DNA of 64,000 nt from Bombus terrestris (lineage: Eukaryota > Arthropoda > Insecta > Hymenoptera > Apidae): assembly GCF_910591885.1 (NCBI RefSeq), contig NC_063273.1, positions 10,292,001-10,356,000 on the forward strand. Reading direction: 5' to 3'. Within the stretch, counting starts at the first letter, position 1. The number at the start of each line of letters is the position of its first letter. Shown one piece after another: positions 13,491-26,460 of this stretch. Below the pieces are notes generated by a model, which was not told where the DNA came from, made no database searches, and saw only the letters and a program-made list of their open reading frames with translations. The position numbers and the translations under genes were made by a program.

Positions 13491-14600
13491 GAAAGACGCT
13501 GTAGAATATGTGGTCGAAATTGAAAAAATGTATACTTCGTACCTTTATATGTACGCTGTTCTGCGTAAGAACTTGGATACTTTAGACAATTTGTAGTGAC
13601 AGTATTTTAATTTAATCAAGGCTAGTTAATATGTAGTTAAAAGCAACATTTAAATATCATACTGTGCCTTTCATGGAATCAGTTTAAAAGAACTTTTATA
13701 ATCTAATTCATAACTTGGAAATAAAAAAATTTGAAGATCAAGCTTCGCATAAAATAACTATACAAGATTCGACAATTGCATAGCTAAATTTTACTCTTGC
13801 TCGTTGACTTTTAAAAATCAATGAAATCCTATCATAACATGAAAAACAGTTAGAGCCTAATTTTAAATGACAAACCAAAGTTTATTACATACACCTGGAA
13901 AGATTCTTCGCTCCATTGCAACGAATCACTGCTTCTTCGACATGCGTTTGAGGTTAAACCCGTCGAAATACGGTCACAGATAAGCTTGGCAAGATTAACC
14001 ACCGAGCGAGTCGCGCACCGATGGATTCGTGTCTCTCCTTTGCGCATCGTTCGACGATAATTACCGGTCGCGCTCGCACACAATCGAAGTATCCTGCAGC
14101 GAATCCTGCGTCTGCATCCTGTACAATGCGTGTCCGCTAGGGCCAAACGCGGAACACTCGTAATTGTTCGGTCGTCGGGGCCATTGAATAAAATACAAGC
14201 TACCGGTCGCGTTGTCTGTCAGTCCGTCAGGCCTGTCTGTCCGTCACGCTGACGTGGGAAGACGCCGCGTGGTTCCACCCCGAAACGCCTGCTACCGAAA
14301 GCTAGTTACGATTGTTGTCGAGAAACTCGGAGTCATGCAATGCTCGCCCATTCCCCTTCCGTCGCGCCGCTTCCTCGTCTTCTGCTTCCTCGAACGCCCG
14401 CCCCCGCTCTCGTCATGAGCAATTTCACAGTCATGCAATCATAATCAACTCGAGATAATAGTTTTCTCGGCCGGCCACGCTGTGCTCCGCATAGACGCCC
14501 ACGGCCGCTGCGGGACAGCCAAGGACTTCCGGTTACGATGGACCTTCTCTCGTTTCCATAAGAGTTTCTCCTAGAATTCGTATCTTCCTAATGTAAACGT
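13490..14600. other. Intron stretch, no gene seen
   Basis: AT-rich to about 13880, then a GC-richer block at 13900-14570 containing a short GTCTGTC/GTCCGTC repetition near 14214-14245. No coding exon is supported. Confidence 0.55.
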
Positions 14601-14617
14601 ATTCTCAATATCCTGTG

Positions 14618-15090
14618 ATGATGATTCCTTTTAGGAAGTCGAAGTGTTTTGTAATGGATATCGATGTTAGGTAGTCACCAGATGGAGAATTTAAATTGAA
14701 ATAAGAGTGGGAGGAATGAAAAATAAATTTCTCCTTTAAGAATAAGAACAAGTATTTCTCTTCTATGAGTGTATTTATTGTCCCATTATGACTATGATTT
14801 TAGTTAGGAAATTGAAGTATTTCGTAATAGATACCGATTTTAGTCAAGGCTGGTCGAATAACGAATTTAAATTGAAGGAAGACTGGTTAAGGACGAAAAC
14901 AAAGTTCCTCACAATAATTTTCACAACAATAGATACATATTTTTCTACGACAAGTGAATGCGCCTGTTTTATTTCGTAGTAACTATTTATTTCGAGAAAC
15001 TGAAGACTTTTATATGCATCAGAGTTATTGAATGCTGAATTTAAATTGAAACAACGGTAAGCGAAAACGAAGGAAGAGTTTCCGGCAATT
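14618..15090 (+). repeat. Diverged tandem triplication, unit about 170-200 bases
   Basis: Three diverged copies begin near 14618, 14787 and 14980. Each has a GAAGTnTTTnGTAAT-like or GAAACTGAAGACTTTT-like segment, then GAATTTAAATTGAA (14687-, 14864- and 15037-). After that comes a purine-rich stretch with AAACGAA, AGTTTCC or AGTTCC words. Copies one and two are the most alike. The alignment was made by eye, so exact ends are uncertain. Confidence 0.6.
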
Positions 15091-17050
15091 TCATATGACC
15101 GATTGAACGCGATGTCGTCGAGATATCACTAGCTGCTTCTAAGACGAACGCGTAATTTGCCACATCCTGTTCCAATTACGAGCGTCTGTTAGCTTCCAGC
15201 ACGATTTCTTTTCTGACCACCTTCCATTTCACGAAATCCTATTCTAGGATGATTGAAGCCGTTAGCATTACGGTTTCGCAAAGAACCGCAAACTAACGAA
15301 CGCGGAAGAAGGGCGAAGCCGTGGAAAGGGTAGCCAGCGACGAAGTCAAAATATGTCAATGGCCCTGCTGCGGTAGACCGCATAAACAGTTACAAGTCTA
15401 ACCCCGAGGAAAAGAGTGGGGTGGCTTTGAGTCATGCGAGGTGACGTGTCGACAAGCCTAAGTGCGCCATCGTCTCGCCTTAAACAGGGAATAATGAGCG
15501 ACGGTGGTTTCCTTTGCAATCGAAAAGAATATGCACCTTTACCGGATGCGATGAGTACGCGGCACGGCGGCGCGGCAGCAAGAAATTGGGAAACCGCAAA
15601 TTGTGGCTTCACCGATGAACGTGCATTCTTTTCTGTTGAAAGCTTCTAGCTGTAATAAATCAAATACCTCGTCCTAATCACGTTTTCTTTAACGAATCTT
15701 GAATGTAAGGTGTGCGTAACCACAATAGATTATCCTTTTTTTTAAAACCAACAACTTATATTATAATTAAAAGTTGCAAGTGAACACTTCATTTTAATTC
15801 ATATTCTATACGCAAGTATTTTATTCGATGAAAGTGATCGATGGTTTCTATCATATGAAACATAGAATAAAAAATAGAATTAAGTAAGCCAGATTAGATT
15901 CCATAAGACTTAATAATATTACTTGAGAACTATTAATCAATAATACCAAGAATAATACCAAACGAATCAACACGACCTAAATACGCTTTTCCAAGTATCA
16001 AAGCCTCCCTAATACTCCATCCAAATGAAAAATTCAAGCACCCCAGTTTTCGCCGCGTTCTCTCATCGAGACTGCACGAAAGGGCTCGTTGACAATGCTA
16101 TTCACCATGTCGTTCTATCGAGCGTGCTCCGGAGAAAATAGCACGGGGAACCCATAGTGCATTAGCCTAATCTAATGACGTAAAGAACTAATAAGCGAGC
16201 CAGGGCTGAATCCGTTTCCCATTCGGGGATCCCTTTTCCTCCGCCGTTCTCGTCATTCTATCAAGGTCCTTCCATTTCTTCGCGGCCCCTCCACCTCTGG
16301 GAACCTTCGCCATCAGGCCCGAGGATAAACTATCTGGTACCCGTAGAGCTAATGCATCGCACAATAGATCAATTACATACATTAGTGGCTCCATGGATAG
16401 CTGAGGGTGTCTATAAGCTTTTCCTCGTCCTCCTCTCGCTGGTTCCCTCTGTCTGTTTCCCGTCTTCCTTCAACCTGAATCATCCCCCCTTCGTCTCCCT
16501 TGTCCTGGCTGGATATCGATATCTCGGGGTAGCATCGGTGCGGAGGCGCGAGTATGAACCGGGCTTTAACTGGCCATTCTCCGTGGCGCGCGCGTAGGCT
16601 TACCAGACGTCTCCCGCAGTGTAATGAAGCTTTATTATTAATACTCTTTCGGGTCGCGTTCAGCTCGCGCGCGCCAGAGGCCAGCCGAAGGTTTAATGAT
16701 TTTCGGTGCGCCAGTTAGTTATTGGGCTCTTTGTCTTGAGAAACGGTCGACCACGGGAGAGCACGCGATGAATTGTACTGTTCTTTATGATACAGACGGA
16801 TATGCCCGTGTCCCAGCAGCCTTTCTCTTTCTTCTTAAGAAAAAATTCAGTGTACTCCTAATTCCTAGACAACTCGTACTTCTACAGTAGATGAGGTTAT
16901 CAAACACTAAGAATCGAGTGGAATAGTCGGTCTAAATAGGTGGCTTGCCAGGCGCATTACAGAATTGCGTAAATTGAGTTCCCGACAGTGGGAATTTACG
17001 CGATTCTTCGAGAAGAACTTTCGAAGCTGAGGAATAAGGTACGGGGCACG
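15090..17050. other. Intron stretch, no gene seen
   Basis: Balanced at 15090-15640, AT-rich at 15650-16010 and GC-richer at 16020-16690. Short frames on both strands are unrecognised. Confidence 0.55.
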
Positions 17051-17135
17051 AGGTAAGCCGTGAGCGCCATCGTCATCGCCGCCGGCGCCGGTAACAACAG
17101 CAACAGCAACGACACGGCAGCAGCAAAAGGCGGAG

Positions 17136-17245
17136 TAGAGGAGAAGAGGAGGAAGAAGAAAGTGAACGAGAAGCGGTACGATGACGACGAAGAGGAAAAG
17201 GAGGAGCACGACGAAGAGGACTACGACGACGACACGAGACGTCTC
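17136..17245 (+). repeat. Purine-rich GAA/GAC/GAG imperfect trinucleotide tract
   Basis: Imperfect GAG, GAA and GAC triplets, with AACAGCAAC words just before at 17095-17125. The plus frame reads as an Asp/Glu/Lys string and the minus frame as a Val/Leu string. Both come from the triplet composition and are not evidence of a protein. Confidence 0.8.
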
Positions 17246-17514
17246 AAGCAAGGCGAAAGCAAGCGGCGCGGGCATGCGAGGGAATCGTAAGTTAAGGTGG
17301 GACGGCAAAGGAGGAAGGTTAGCCGGCGTAAACATAAAGTTCCAGACTTACGACGCGAGATCCCCGATAGCTCGTCCGCGGTGGGCATAAAAGCATTAAA
17401 AAGCGGCGAGGCAAAAACGCAAGTGCATACATACTGGTACACACGTGTATATACGATTCGAGCGTGTGGGTGAGAGAGAAGAGCTTATATAGGTATATTC
17501 AAGAGACTGGCTCG

Positions 17515-17612
17515 TCTTATTCTTCTTCTTCTTCTTCCATTCCTTCTTCTTCTCCTTCTTCCTTTGCTTCTTCCTCCTACTTCTCCTTCTTCTTCCTCCT
17601 CTCCTTCTCTTG
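17515..17612 (+). repeat. (TTC)n/(CTT)n imperfect trinucleotide tract
   Basis: Almost pure TTC/TCC/CTT triplets interrupted by a few bases. It is the pyrimidine counterpart of the purine tract about 300 bases upstream. Confidence 0.85.
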
Positions 17613-18800
17613 GTTGTTGGTTGCATGCGTTCTTCGCGGTAGACCCCCGCGGCGACCAACCTGTCTTTCCAACACCGTTCCCCCCGCTATCTCGCCGTGG
17701 ATATCCCGATAATACCAGACCGCGTCTAAATTCTTTTATAACCCTCAAGTCCCTCCGCTCACCGAGGGAGCACGCATCGAGCCGCGATAACGATAATCGA
17801 CGAGCGTGAAGTCCGGCCGGACCGCAACCGTCCGCGTTCCGTTCGCGTTGGATTACTCCGATGCACGCCTTTGATTGTATTTTTTCAAGCATCGCGCTGC
17901 CACGCGATTACTCGTCGCCGATAACGCGCCGCCGTCAGCTTTTTAACCCAGTCGTAGAGCCACTCCGCGTGGATTTCCACCAATATAATCCCTGATTCAT
18001 CGGTAATTTGAGTTACGATCGCTCGAATGATAAGAACGACTTTCTTCTATCTTTTGCTGAAATTACTTTAAGACGGTATTATGGCTGATATTCAAGATTT
18101 GGATCGTCGAATGGAAGTTGGTTGATCGTGTAGCGAGTTAAGGAAAATAGCCGTTTTTATGAGTTCTAATATGTTAGTTTAATTAATAGCGCTATAGCAG
18201 GACTATATACAACCCGGTTGATGATATGTGGAGGAAATGGACACTCTAACTGTAGAAGTGATTAGACGTATAACCGCTTCAAATAAGGTTAAAGCAGCTA
18301 TTGAGTGGTATTGATATTTCAATGTTAGGAAGTGACCAGGAAACATAAATAACTCAAATGAAAATTAATGAGGTCATATGATATTTCGTGGTAATTACTG
18401 TATCGTATTTGTGAAAATAATAGAAACGAACTTCCATAAATTTAACAGCAGGATCTGAGGTTCGTTGAATTTTACATAGCCCAATACTCTATCTACGAAA
18501 TGTACTAATCAGAGATTCCATAAACACGGTTCGTCTATTCCAAGATCTATTAAACTTCAGAATCCTAAACTGTATTTGTAATGCCTAGAAAATTATGACT
18601 ACAAAACCAGGATTAAATTTCAAAGCCCTAGTATATATTTCACTCCGTTACTCGAAAATGCTCTTTCAAAACCGTCATTTCTAACTTCAATCTCCACCAT
18701 CTCTAGCATCTCTACAATGAGACGACTTGAACATAAAGATTAGTCAAGAATGCCAAAAATTCTTAATGGAACCAGCATAAATAGTGCGATCGTAGATGGA
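17613..18800. other. GC-rich then AT-rich intron stretch, no gene seen
   Basis: CpG-rich up to about 17990, then AT-rich to 18780. Open frames at 17485-17892 run into the trinucleotide tract and are not recognised. Confidence 0.55.
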
Positions 18801-19440
18801 AAAGGAGGACGTACAGTTGTGTCCAAAGTGACAGGGGACAAGCGTAAAGAGGCGAGCGCCGTGCCCTTTGAAATATAGGCTCCCCGGCGATAATGATGAA
18901 CCGTGTTTACACTGGAGGGAGCTTCAAGGGGCGCCTCGTCGGGGATCCGGATCGGGGGCGGGAGGAAACGGCGGGTCCCGGGCCAAACGGGGTGGAAAAG
19001 GTGGAGGCGACTCCTTTCTCATGTAAATACGATGTAGCCGCGTGTAAAGGCGGCTGACCGGTCGTGTATGTGGCACAATGTCGGCTGCTGGCCCCTCGCA
19101 GGCCACGCAGAGCTTCACGATGATGCACCGAACCCGAGCCCGAGGGGGAAGAGGGTTATATGGTGCCTCGGTGCTGATGGTGGCTGAGAAGGAGGCGAAG
19201 AAGTGGAGGTGGAGGACGGCCGCCCGTAAAATATATCAGCCGCTGTGTGACTTCTCGGGGCAGCCACAAATCACGCGACCCCCCGTCGCTTCCCGCCAAG
19301 CCACGGTGTGGGTGTACCTACGTACACGTTGCAGCGAGCACGAGTACACCTTCCTCGAGAGCATCGGACCCGGAGGTGGTGGGTGATCCTGCCAAGCTTA
19401 CTGGCGGCGGATGTTTTCTACGCTCGGGTCAATGCTTGAT
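18800..19440. other. GC-rich island
   Basis: A sharply bounded GC-rich block between AT-rich neighbours. Frames of 60-120 codons are open on both strands, and none of the translations resembles a known domain. It could be a conserved regulatory element or a non-coding transcript exon. The sequence alone cannot decide. Confidence 0.4.
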
Positions 19441-22000
19441 TGGATACACGCGCGTAAGTATGTGTTTAGAGTATTCGTGTATTCCAGGTTTTAAGCAGTT
19501 TCTTTCTGGAAAGTTTCTAACTGACTTTAGGAAATATAGATCCACCTGGGCAGACTTTTTTGAGGTAAATAGAAGGTTTCGAGGTCTTCGCACAGAACAT
19601 GTTTCTGATTAGACGACTATATTTAGACGTGTTACATTTAGAGATTGATAATTACGAATATATGAAGTCCTATGCACGCAATGTGTCCTAGCCCGAACAC
19701 ATGATAAATTAGTGGCTTGAATCTTTCACTAGTGTGTACATTTTCAGAGAATATCATAAAAATAGTTTAAAAATATATAAAGATCATAGCTATGTAAAGT
19801 TGTAGAAAGATGAAATAAGTTACTTCTCGATTATACACAGATTTTATTTCAAATTAATATAACGCAATGTTATATTCATAGATTCGAGAAAATCTCGATT
19901 TGGCGTCATACGATTATCAAAATCGTATCAGAAGTTGGTATTGTATGACACATTATTAATTATCATTCATCCCCTACTATAACTAGTTCCAACATCGACG
20001 TTGCTTTAGAGTACGTTTTCGAAAAGGCAGCTGTAACGTTAAGCTTTGTATATTACGTATTTGTAGCACAAAGCGGACGCTTTTCCTGGCAGCGACAAAG
20101 AGACACGAAGGAAACAAAGAGAGCATCTCGGCCGAAAATACACCGAACGACGGCAAAGTCCCGATGACGAAGAGCACACGAGTGGGGTTCCGAGGAGCGT
20201 GCGTCCCGAGGCAGCCTAATCCGACAAACCCATGTATCATCCGAAGTTCGTTAGAAACTTTAAACGTGGCAGTGGTCAGGAGGATGAGGGAGGATATCAT
20301 CTCGTATCCAAGCTGCGAGCGTACAACGCGATCAAGCTGGAATCTTCTCCGGTGAATACTATTAATGAGGGCCCGTCCGGGAACGAGAAGCAGAAGAAAC
20401 GGGGAACGCAGAGAAAAGATGCTGAACCAGCCGGCGTCGAGGGGCACACGGGGTGGGTTCTCTTTTCAAAGGAGCTGCCTTTTGTTGGTCCACGCTACGA
20501 GCGAGGAAATAATGCGCCGTGGAATGTGACCCATGCACCTCTTCGACCGTGTGTGGATCAACGTGTGCTCGATCCTGATGCACGCGAGCGGGCACCGTTA
20601 TGGTACGGACAGAGGATGACGCTGGACGATGATGACTTTTTGGGGCAGCCGGTTTTGAGGCAAATGGACGAGTAGGGAACAATGTTAATATTGGATATAT
20701 CTTGAAATGTTTCGGCCGCACGAAACATTCTTCAGCAATTTTTGATTTTACTTAGTGAATCAACCTATGAATTGTAGGAGAATTAGGTGAAGAAATTCCT
20801 ATGTTCAAGCACAAAATTAATTCGTTTTTCTCAATTAACAAATCAAAGACATAATAGCAAAGAAATATAAATTCGCGTAGATTGCCCCGATACTCTTACT
20901 ATCAACATATGTCATCCAACTCTTAAATTTCAACTCCTGACGTCCAACGTCATGTTTCTTACTAAAGACTCGACCATATACATAACACACGAAACCGTTG
21001 AATCGGACAAAACAAGCGGCGGCCAAGGTACCTCTCAATAATCAGTGGCCGGAGGCAGCAACGGCAGTACGAATCGAGAGGTTCGCGGCGAAAAAACAGG
21101 GCAGTCAGGGGACGCAAGATGGAGCACGAGACGAAAGCAAAGGGTCATTTATAACCCCGACGGAGAGGCACGTGATTAGAAGTACCAAATGACCGGCAGC
21201 CAACGAAAGAGGAGCATCAGAAAGAACGTGAACGTCCCTCGAAGACCTCCTTCCACTTCTCATTCTACCTTTCTCTTTCTTTGTCTCTCTTTTCCTTCTC
21301 CAACCGCGCGTCGAAGGAATGTTTTAAGTTTTAACCGGTAGCGAGCGGAATCATTATAATGATTCAAATCTACCGGGAGGAGCAGCCAGGGAGGCGCTTC
21401 TTCGCTCCGTTGGTTCGCTCGTTATTAATATCGAATAACGAGATGCTGCGAACGCCGATGGTATGCGTGCCCAGGGCGTATTCTTTATTAACGATGCACT
21501 CTCTGCCGTTCCCCGGGATCGCTTTACCAAAAACTTCATCTAACGCCGCGGACCGAACTATGTTTCCCAGCTGATCGTTAAATGGAACTGGTCTATTAGA
21601 GGTTTTGCTCGAAAACTGGAGGAAAAATGCTTCTTGTGCTGCGAGATTATAGTGGAAGAATACAGATTTCTCAGACTACAGGCGGTATTATACAGAGAAA
21701 CTGGTTGTGTGGTACGATGGAGCGACATGATAAGCGAGTTAATGGAAAACAAGCGGATTAGAAGCGTTTTGATCTGATTCTAGAATTCTAATCCGTGTAA
21801 TCAATATACTGTTCTATATTCTGTATCTTATCGAATCAAATCTTCTCGTGTCGTTTCTGTTTAGAATGAAATAGAAGAATTTTTTCCACTTATGTACTCC
21901 GTTATATAACACTGAACAATCTTGAATATAATGAAATCTATCATGAAATTGATAAATTTGTGATTTAAATCATACAACCACAAGTCATTTTGAACTGTTT
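19440..22000. other. Intron stretch with one open frame of unknown meaning
   Basis: AT-rich at 19600-19990, balanced to GC-rich at 20060-20680, AT-rich at 20690-20990, GC-richer at 21000-21560, then AT-rich. Plus frame 20232-20675 is open for 147 codons with an acidic end (LDDDDFLGQP). The minus strand is also open across it and I recognise no domain, so it is not called as a gene. Confidence 0.5.
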
Positions 22001-25000
22001 ATCGTAATTAACATACGTTTGCTCAATTTCATGAAAGACGACCGGAAACAAGCATCGCTCACAGACCACCTCGTTAGACCTTGTCCACCTAACAACCTAA
22101 CACGTGTCGATAGCCAACGAGATACAGAGACGAAGATAAAGACGAGCCTGGTTTATCGTACAAAGAGGATCAGGCTGATCGCTGACTGTGTCCGAGATGT
22201 CATAACTCATCCGGAAGGCGACTTAATTCCGGCCGCGGCGTCACCTCGGCCTCCGTATCCACGTACGTACCAGCTCCGCTCCCATTCCGCGGCAATCCGC
22301 GCTTCATAAATTTTCATTTGAGGCCAGCATCGCCGGCCTGCGTGCACCTACGACAAGATAAATGCCCGGCGTAATAAACAAGCCGCGAAAAGAGCTGAGA
22401 CAGAGTCCTCCCGTTTCGATTTTATTAATACGTCGACATCGATCGCACGACTTCCCCTCTACAAAGGCAGTTTTTCTCCTTTCGCGAATCTTTTTCGCTC
22501 CCCTTCGACTCTTCTTCATCGGGCGACGAGACATTATTTTCACAAAAGTCGCGCACGTTTCTAATTGCACGCGTGAACCTAATGATAATTGATGACGGTC
22601 CAGCGGTTGGAGCAGAGCTGTTTACTTGGGTTGGATCAGAGGATGGTAACGCTTGGCTCCTTCGCGCGTTATGGAAGCGATGCTACAGACGCGATACTGT
22701 CGGCCACCGACCCCCCGCCGCACGACCGACACACACAACTTGATTCACCACGGGGCCACTGACGCGGCGCTGCGGCCGCTTCCTTTTTGCTCGAACCGAT
22801 CTCATAGGCGATTCACGAGCCCAATAAAAATGCACCGGACCCCGCAAGAAACCGAAAGGAACGCCTATCGCCCAGCGGAATCATACCTCGGTTTCTACCA
22901 CGGCCTCTTGCGCCATGCCGCTTCGCCTCGAGACGTATTAATCGCCTGGAGAACGCGCTGTTTTTAGAATTTCCTGATTTTCCAAGAGATTCGGGTATAT
23001 TTTGAGATATCTACGGATCCATGTATCTCGGTTACATCTGGGATACTTTTAGGTTTCTCTGGCTTTAGAGGATTCCATGTATCTTGGCGTGAGCTTTCGC
23101 GAGTTTCAGAGATTTTTGAATAAACTTTTAACCCTAGGTACTATCGATAGTTACAGTAATTTTTGAAGAAAAAACTATGGGCAATTCACGGTAAAAATTA
23201 ATGCAACGGATTCTAAATCCTACACACAACGAAAGTTGCTCAATTCGTCAACTTGTTCGATGAAGAATTAATCGGCGGATTACATGCGATTCGGTCAGTA
23301 GGTCAGTGTATTATTTTCTCGGTCCCGGTACGAGACGAAGAGCGTCGTCATCGTGCGATGACGAGGTGGAATTTGCGGTATAAGTCGCGCGCACACGAGC
23401 GACCGAGTTCTCATGCAAGTTCTTAAGGCTCGTTCAAGTAAGAGAGAATTCTCAGCCCGTTTCGGTATTGTCTACGTTTGCACGTGGAACGCTAATTATA
23501 CCGCAAAACGTTTCCTGTAGGTGGCATGCATAATCGACCCGGCGGTCGCAAAAGAAAGCGCTAATGGCGAGTCGATCGAGTCGATTAGCCGGCCGAAAGG
23601 CGAAAAAGAATCGTCGATGGTGCACAATGCGCTATGAAACGGATCGCACGGGCCGCGACTAAAGACACTGCCACGGCCGCTTTAATTACTTTCTTATCTG
23701 AATTCTCTTTAGCCGGCCGTTCCTCTAATGGCGTTCGTTTTTGCGTGATTTAATGGCGAGTCCGGGTTCGTTCTATCGAACGTACAGGAAAAATCGCTCG
23801 GTCGTTATCCGCGACCGATGAAAAAAATTGCAGTTAATGGTCAAGGTTGGAGTAACGAGTTAATCGTTTCGTTAAATGGAAACAGTCGCCGTGGAAATTA
23901 ACGATGTTTTGAACTTGTTGTTCGAGGATTATCACCTTTGGAGCTTGTTAATTTTATCGAGACACATAGAATGCGCAAATACTCATTAAGTTAATTATTG
24001 TCTACGTAGAACAGATATTGTGCTCGAGTAGAGTTTCAAAGTTCGAACGAAAAAATGAGACGTAATTTTTGTAAATGATACACGATGTGTTTCAAGACAC
24101 AGAATCGTAAAATTACGAAATATTGAATTTAAATTACATCATTAGTAAATACAATACGAATATACGTAACATGTAATTCAAATCTCGTAACAAAAACGAG
24201 CTGTGCCTAGGTTTATCTTTCTCCGGGGAAGCATCTTTATCTTTAGTTTCTGTCTTTATTTTTTAACAAAATATTCGTTATATTACATAACTTCTATAAT
24301 CTACTCTGTAATTATATCGCAGCAGAATTTTGTATTGAATCAAATCACGAAGTTGCGGAGCACGTAACAAAAGTTTTTATAAAATCAACTAATTTTTACT
24401 CGACAAAAAAGCATTTCACTCACGTAGATCATTTAAAGTAATATCGATTCCATGATGTTGTAAGTAAAGAAATTTGAAAAATTTGAGCTTCGCTTTTCAC
24501 ATAAGTCGTCCAATTTTCCTGAATTACTTACGAACCACAGAATCCTTCAAAACGATGTCACCAAAAAATGTCAACGATTCGCGTGCGACAAAGCATCGTA
24601 ACCGCATTTGTGAATACTGAAAGCCAGCTTTGAATGTCCGCAAACCGCAGTTCGTTCGCCTGCATGGTCTGCGATATGGAGAGTTCTCGAGAGAGATCTT
24701 ATTTTCCTCGTTGAAAAAGAAGAAACGAGAGCAGGTGTTTCTCGGTCGGCTGAAGGGACCGCAAACACGCGAAAAAGCCGCGTCTCGCTTCGTTTCGCGA
24801 GGAAACGAAACGAGGGAACCGCAACAGGGAGCCGCGTTTAATGACAGACCGTTTTACGGTCTTATGAAACACGATTGCGGGCAACTCTGGAATTCCAGAT
24901 ATTTCGTTTAGATCGGTCGTAGCCGGGCCGGTTGGCTGGCAGGCGGGCGCGTTTGCTTTCCGCGAAACTGTCTAATTGCGTGCCGGTATCCGCGAGCGCC

Positions 25001-25320
25001 GGTTTCTAAATTACACGAGACCGATTGTGAATACTTAACGAGGACGAAAGCGTTCCCCGTACAGGAAGTCGGCCGCGTTTCTAGCTGGTCGGAGAGGGTA
25101 TCGATCTTGGTACGTGATTTCGTTTCGTTTCGGTGGCTAGAGGAAACGTGATTCAAGGCAAAAAGTATGGCGTTCGTTTCAAGAAACCCGACTGAACCGG
25201 TGAATGCCTTAAAGATGGCTACGTTTTTATAAGCGAATATTATTTTGAATTATATTTCGATTTTCCGGAAGTATTACTATGTCGCTCACAAAGGATACCG
25301 TATGTATAAAAACATTTTCT
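22000..25320. other. Intron stretch with GC-rich blocks, no gene seen
   Basis: GC-rich at 22200-22970, 23290-23830 and 24600-25120, with an AT-rich gap at 23990-24540. A near-perfect palindrome sits at 23345-23364 (TCGTCATCG, two bases, CGATGACGA). Two similar words, GGATCCATGTATCTCGG and GGATTCCATGTATCTTGG, lie near 23015 and 23070. No exon is supported. Confidence 0.55.
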
Positions 25321-25336
25321 TGAAGGACTAAGAGCT

Positions 25337-25467
25337 GAAAGATTGAAGGATGGCCACCCGAGTGATCGTGTAACTGGTATTTAAGATTATTTGAAGACTA
25401 GAAAAGGACACCGAGAGTGTGGCATTAAGACACAAAATTATTTGAAGTTCAGGGAAGCCCACCGAGG
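25337..25467 (+). repeat. Weak tandem repeat, about 50-base period, three copies
   Basis: Copies near 25337, 25384 and 25436 share GATTnnnnGAAG followed by an A/G-rich run and CACCCGAG, GACACCGAG or CCCACCGAG. The similarity is moderate and was judged by eye. Confidence 0.45.
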
Positions 25468-25469
25468 TT

Positions 25470-26410
25470 AAATCATCGAAGCTTAACTTTAAAACCTTGT
25501 ATATCGATGAAAATCGTTTATCTCGGTGATACGATTATATCGTATACCATGAAAACCGATGTTTGAACGTTGAAACGATAGACGCTGGAAGTCGCTGGCG
25601 ACTGCGAAACTTTTCGAGGATAAGCGAAACGAAGTTTGAATTTAACAACGGAATTTCTCTCGCCCTCTCTCCCTCTCCCCTGGTACCATCGTGACGCCAG
25701 TCATATCGATAACCCCTCCTCGGATAATTGAACTTAACGAAGTGTCTGGCAGCGTGGAAACGAATTCGTCGTCGAAACGCGCGCGCGCTCGCGTTCCACA
25801 CCCCACACGGCAGTTACGACGACGATCCAAATCCAATCTTCCAATCGGAGTCAATTACAGGCTGACAATGCCCGGACTAGCTCGCTGCCTAAATGTCAGA
25901 GCCCGTACGAAGAGCGACGGTGTCATTTCGTATACAAACGGGATTACGCGATCTAATTCACAGGCTGACAAAAGGCCGACAAAGAAAGCCGCGAAAGTGG
26001 AAGCCGACCCCAGCTTCCCGGTGTCTTTCTATTACCTTCTCCCTCGCTGATTCGATCCCCCCCATGCCCTGTCATTCGTGCAATTTCACCGGATCTTCCT
26101 AGGCAGAACTTCGATTCGCGGATCCTCGCGATGTCCGCGTCTCTCGTCGATTGACACTGCTCCCAGCGTTTATTGAAATTGATTCTACCGGATCGCTTTT
26201 AACGTCGTTTACCGTGGCCTCGTACGTCTGAGATTCTGTTTGAAAACTGAATCTTGAACGGCTGCCTGGGAAAACTGATAGCGTTTAACTTAGTAGATTC
26301 TATTTCTGCCTGAAACTCTTTTCATTTCGTTGACGTTCGTAGTTACAGAGAACAGAGATTGAGACGAGGATGTCATTCGAAATTCTTCTAAATTCCACGA
26401 AACAGGAAAC
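25470..26410. other. Intron stretch, no gene seen
   Basis: GC-rich at about 25640-26150, including a run of alternating GC near 25780-25795. Frames on both strands are unrecognised. Confidence 0.55.
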
Positions 26411-26411
26411 A

Positions 26412-26440
26412 TACACTGTCGGCCAATAATTTAGAATCAC
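26412..26440 (+). mobile_element. Possible Tc1/mariner-like terminal inverted repeat remnant
   Basis: A TA dinucleotide at 26412-26413 is followed by CACTGTCGGCCAATAATTT and then AGAATCAC. This resembles ends of Tc1-family elements, which insert at TA and often begin CAGTnnnGGCCAAAA...TTTAGAATCAC. No partner end and no transposase remnant were found nearby, so at most this is a solo end or a small decayed non-autonomous element. Confidence 0.45.
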
Positions 26441-26460
26441 TTCTTCAAATGTATTTATAC

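Noticed and set aside
17060..17335. Acidic/Lys-rich plus frame and Val/Leu-rich minus frame that could look like a membrane protein
   Set aside because: Both arise from the GAA/GAC triplet tract, so the hydrophobic string is not a genuine membrane segment.
23345..23364. Short near-perfect hairpin, considered as a microRNA precursor
   Set aside because: The stem is only nine bases with a two-base spacer, far too short for a microRNA hairpin.
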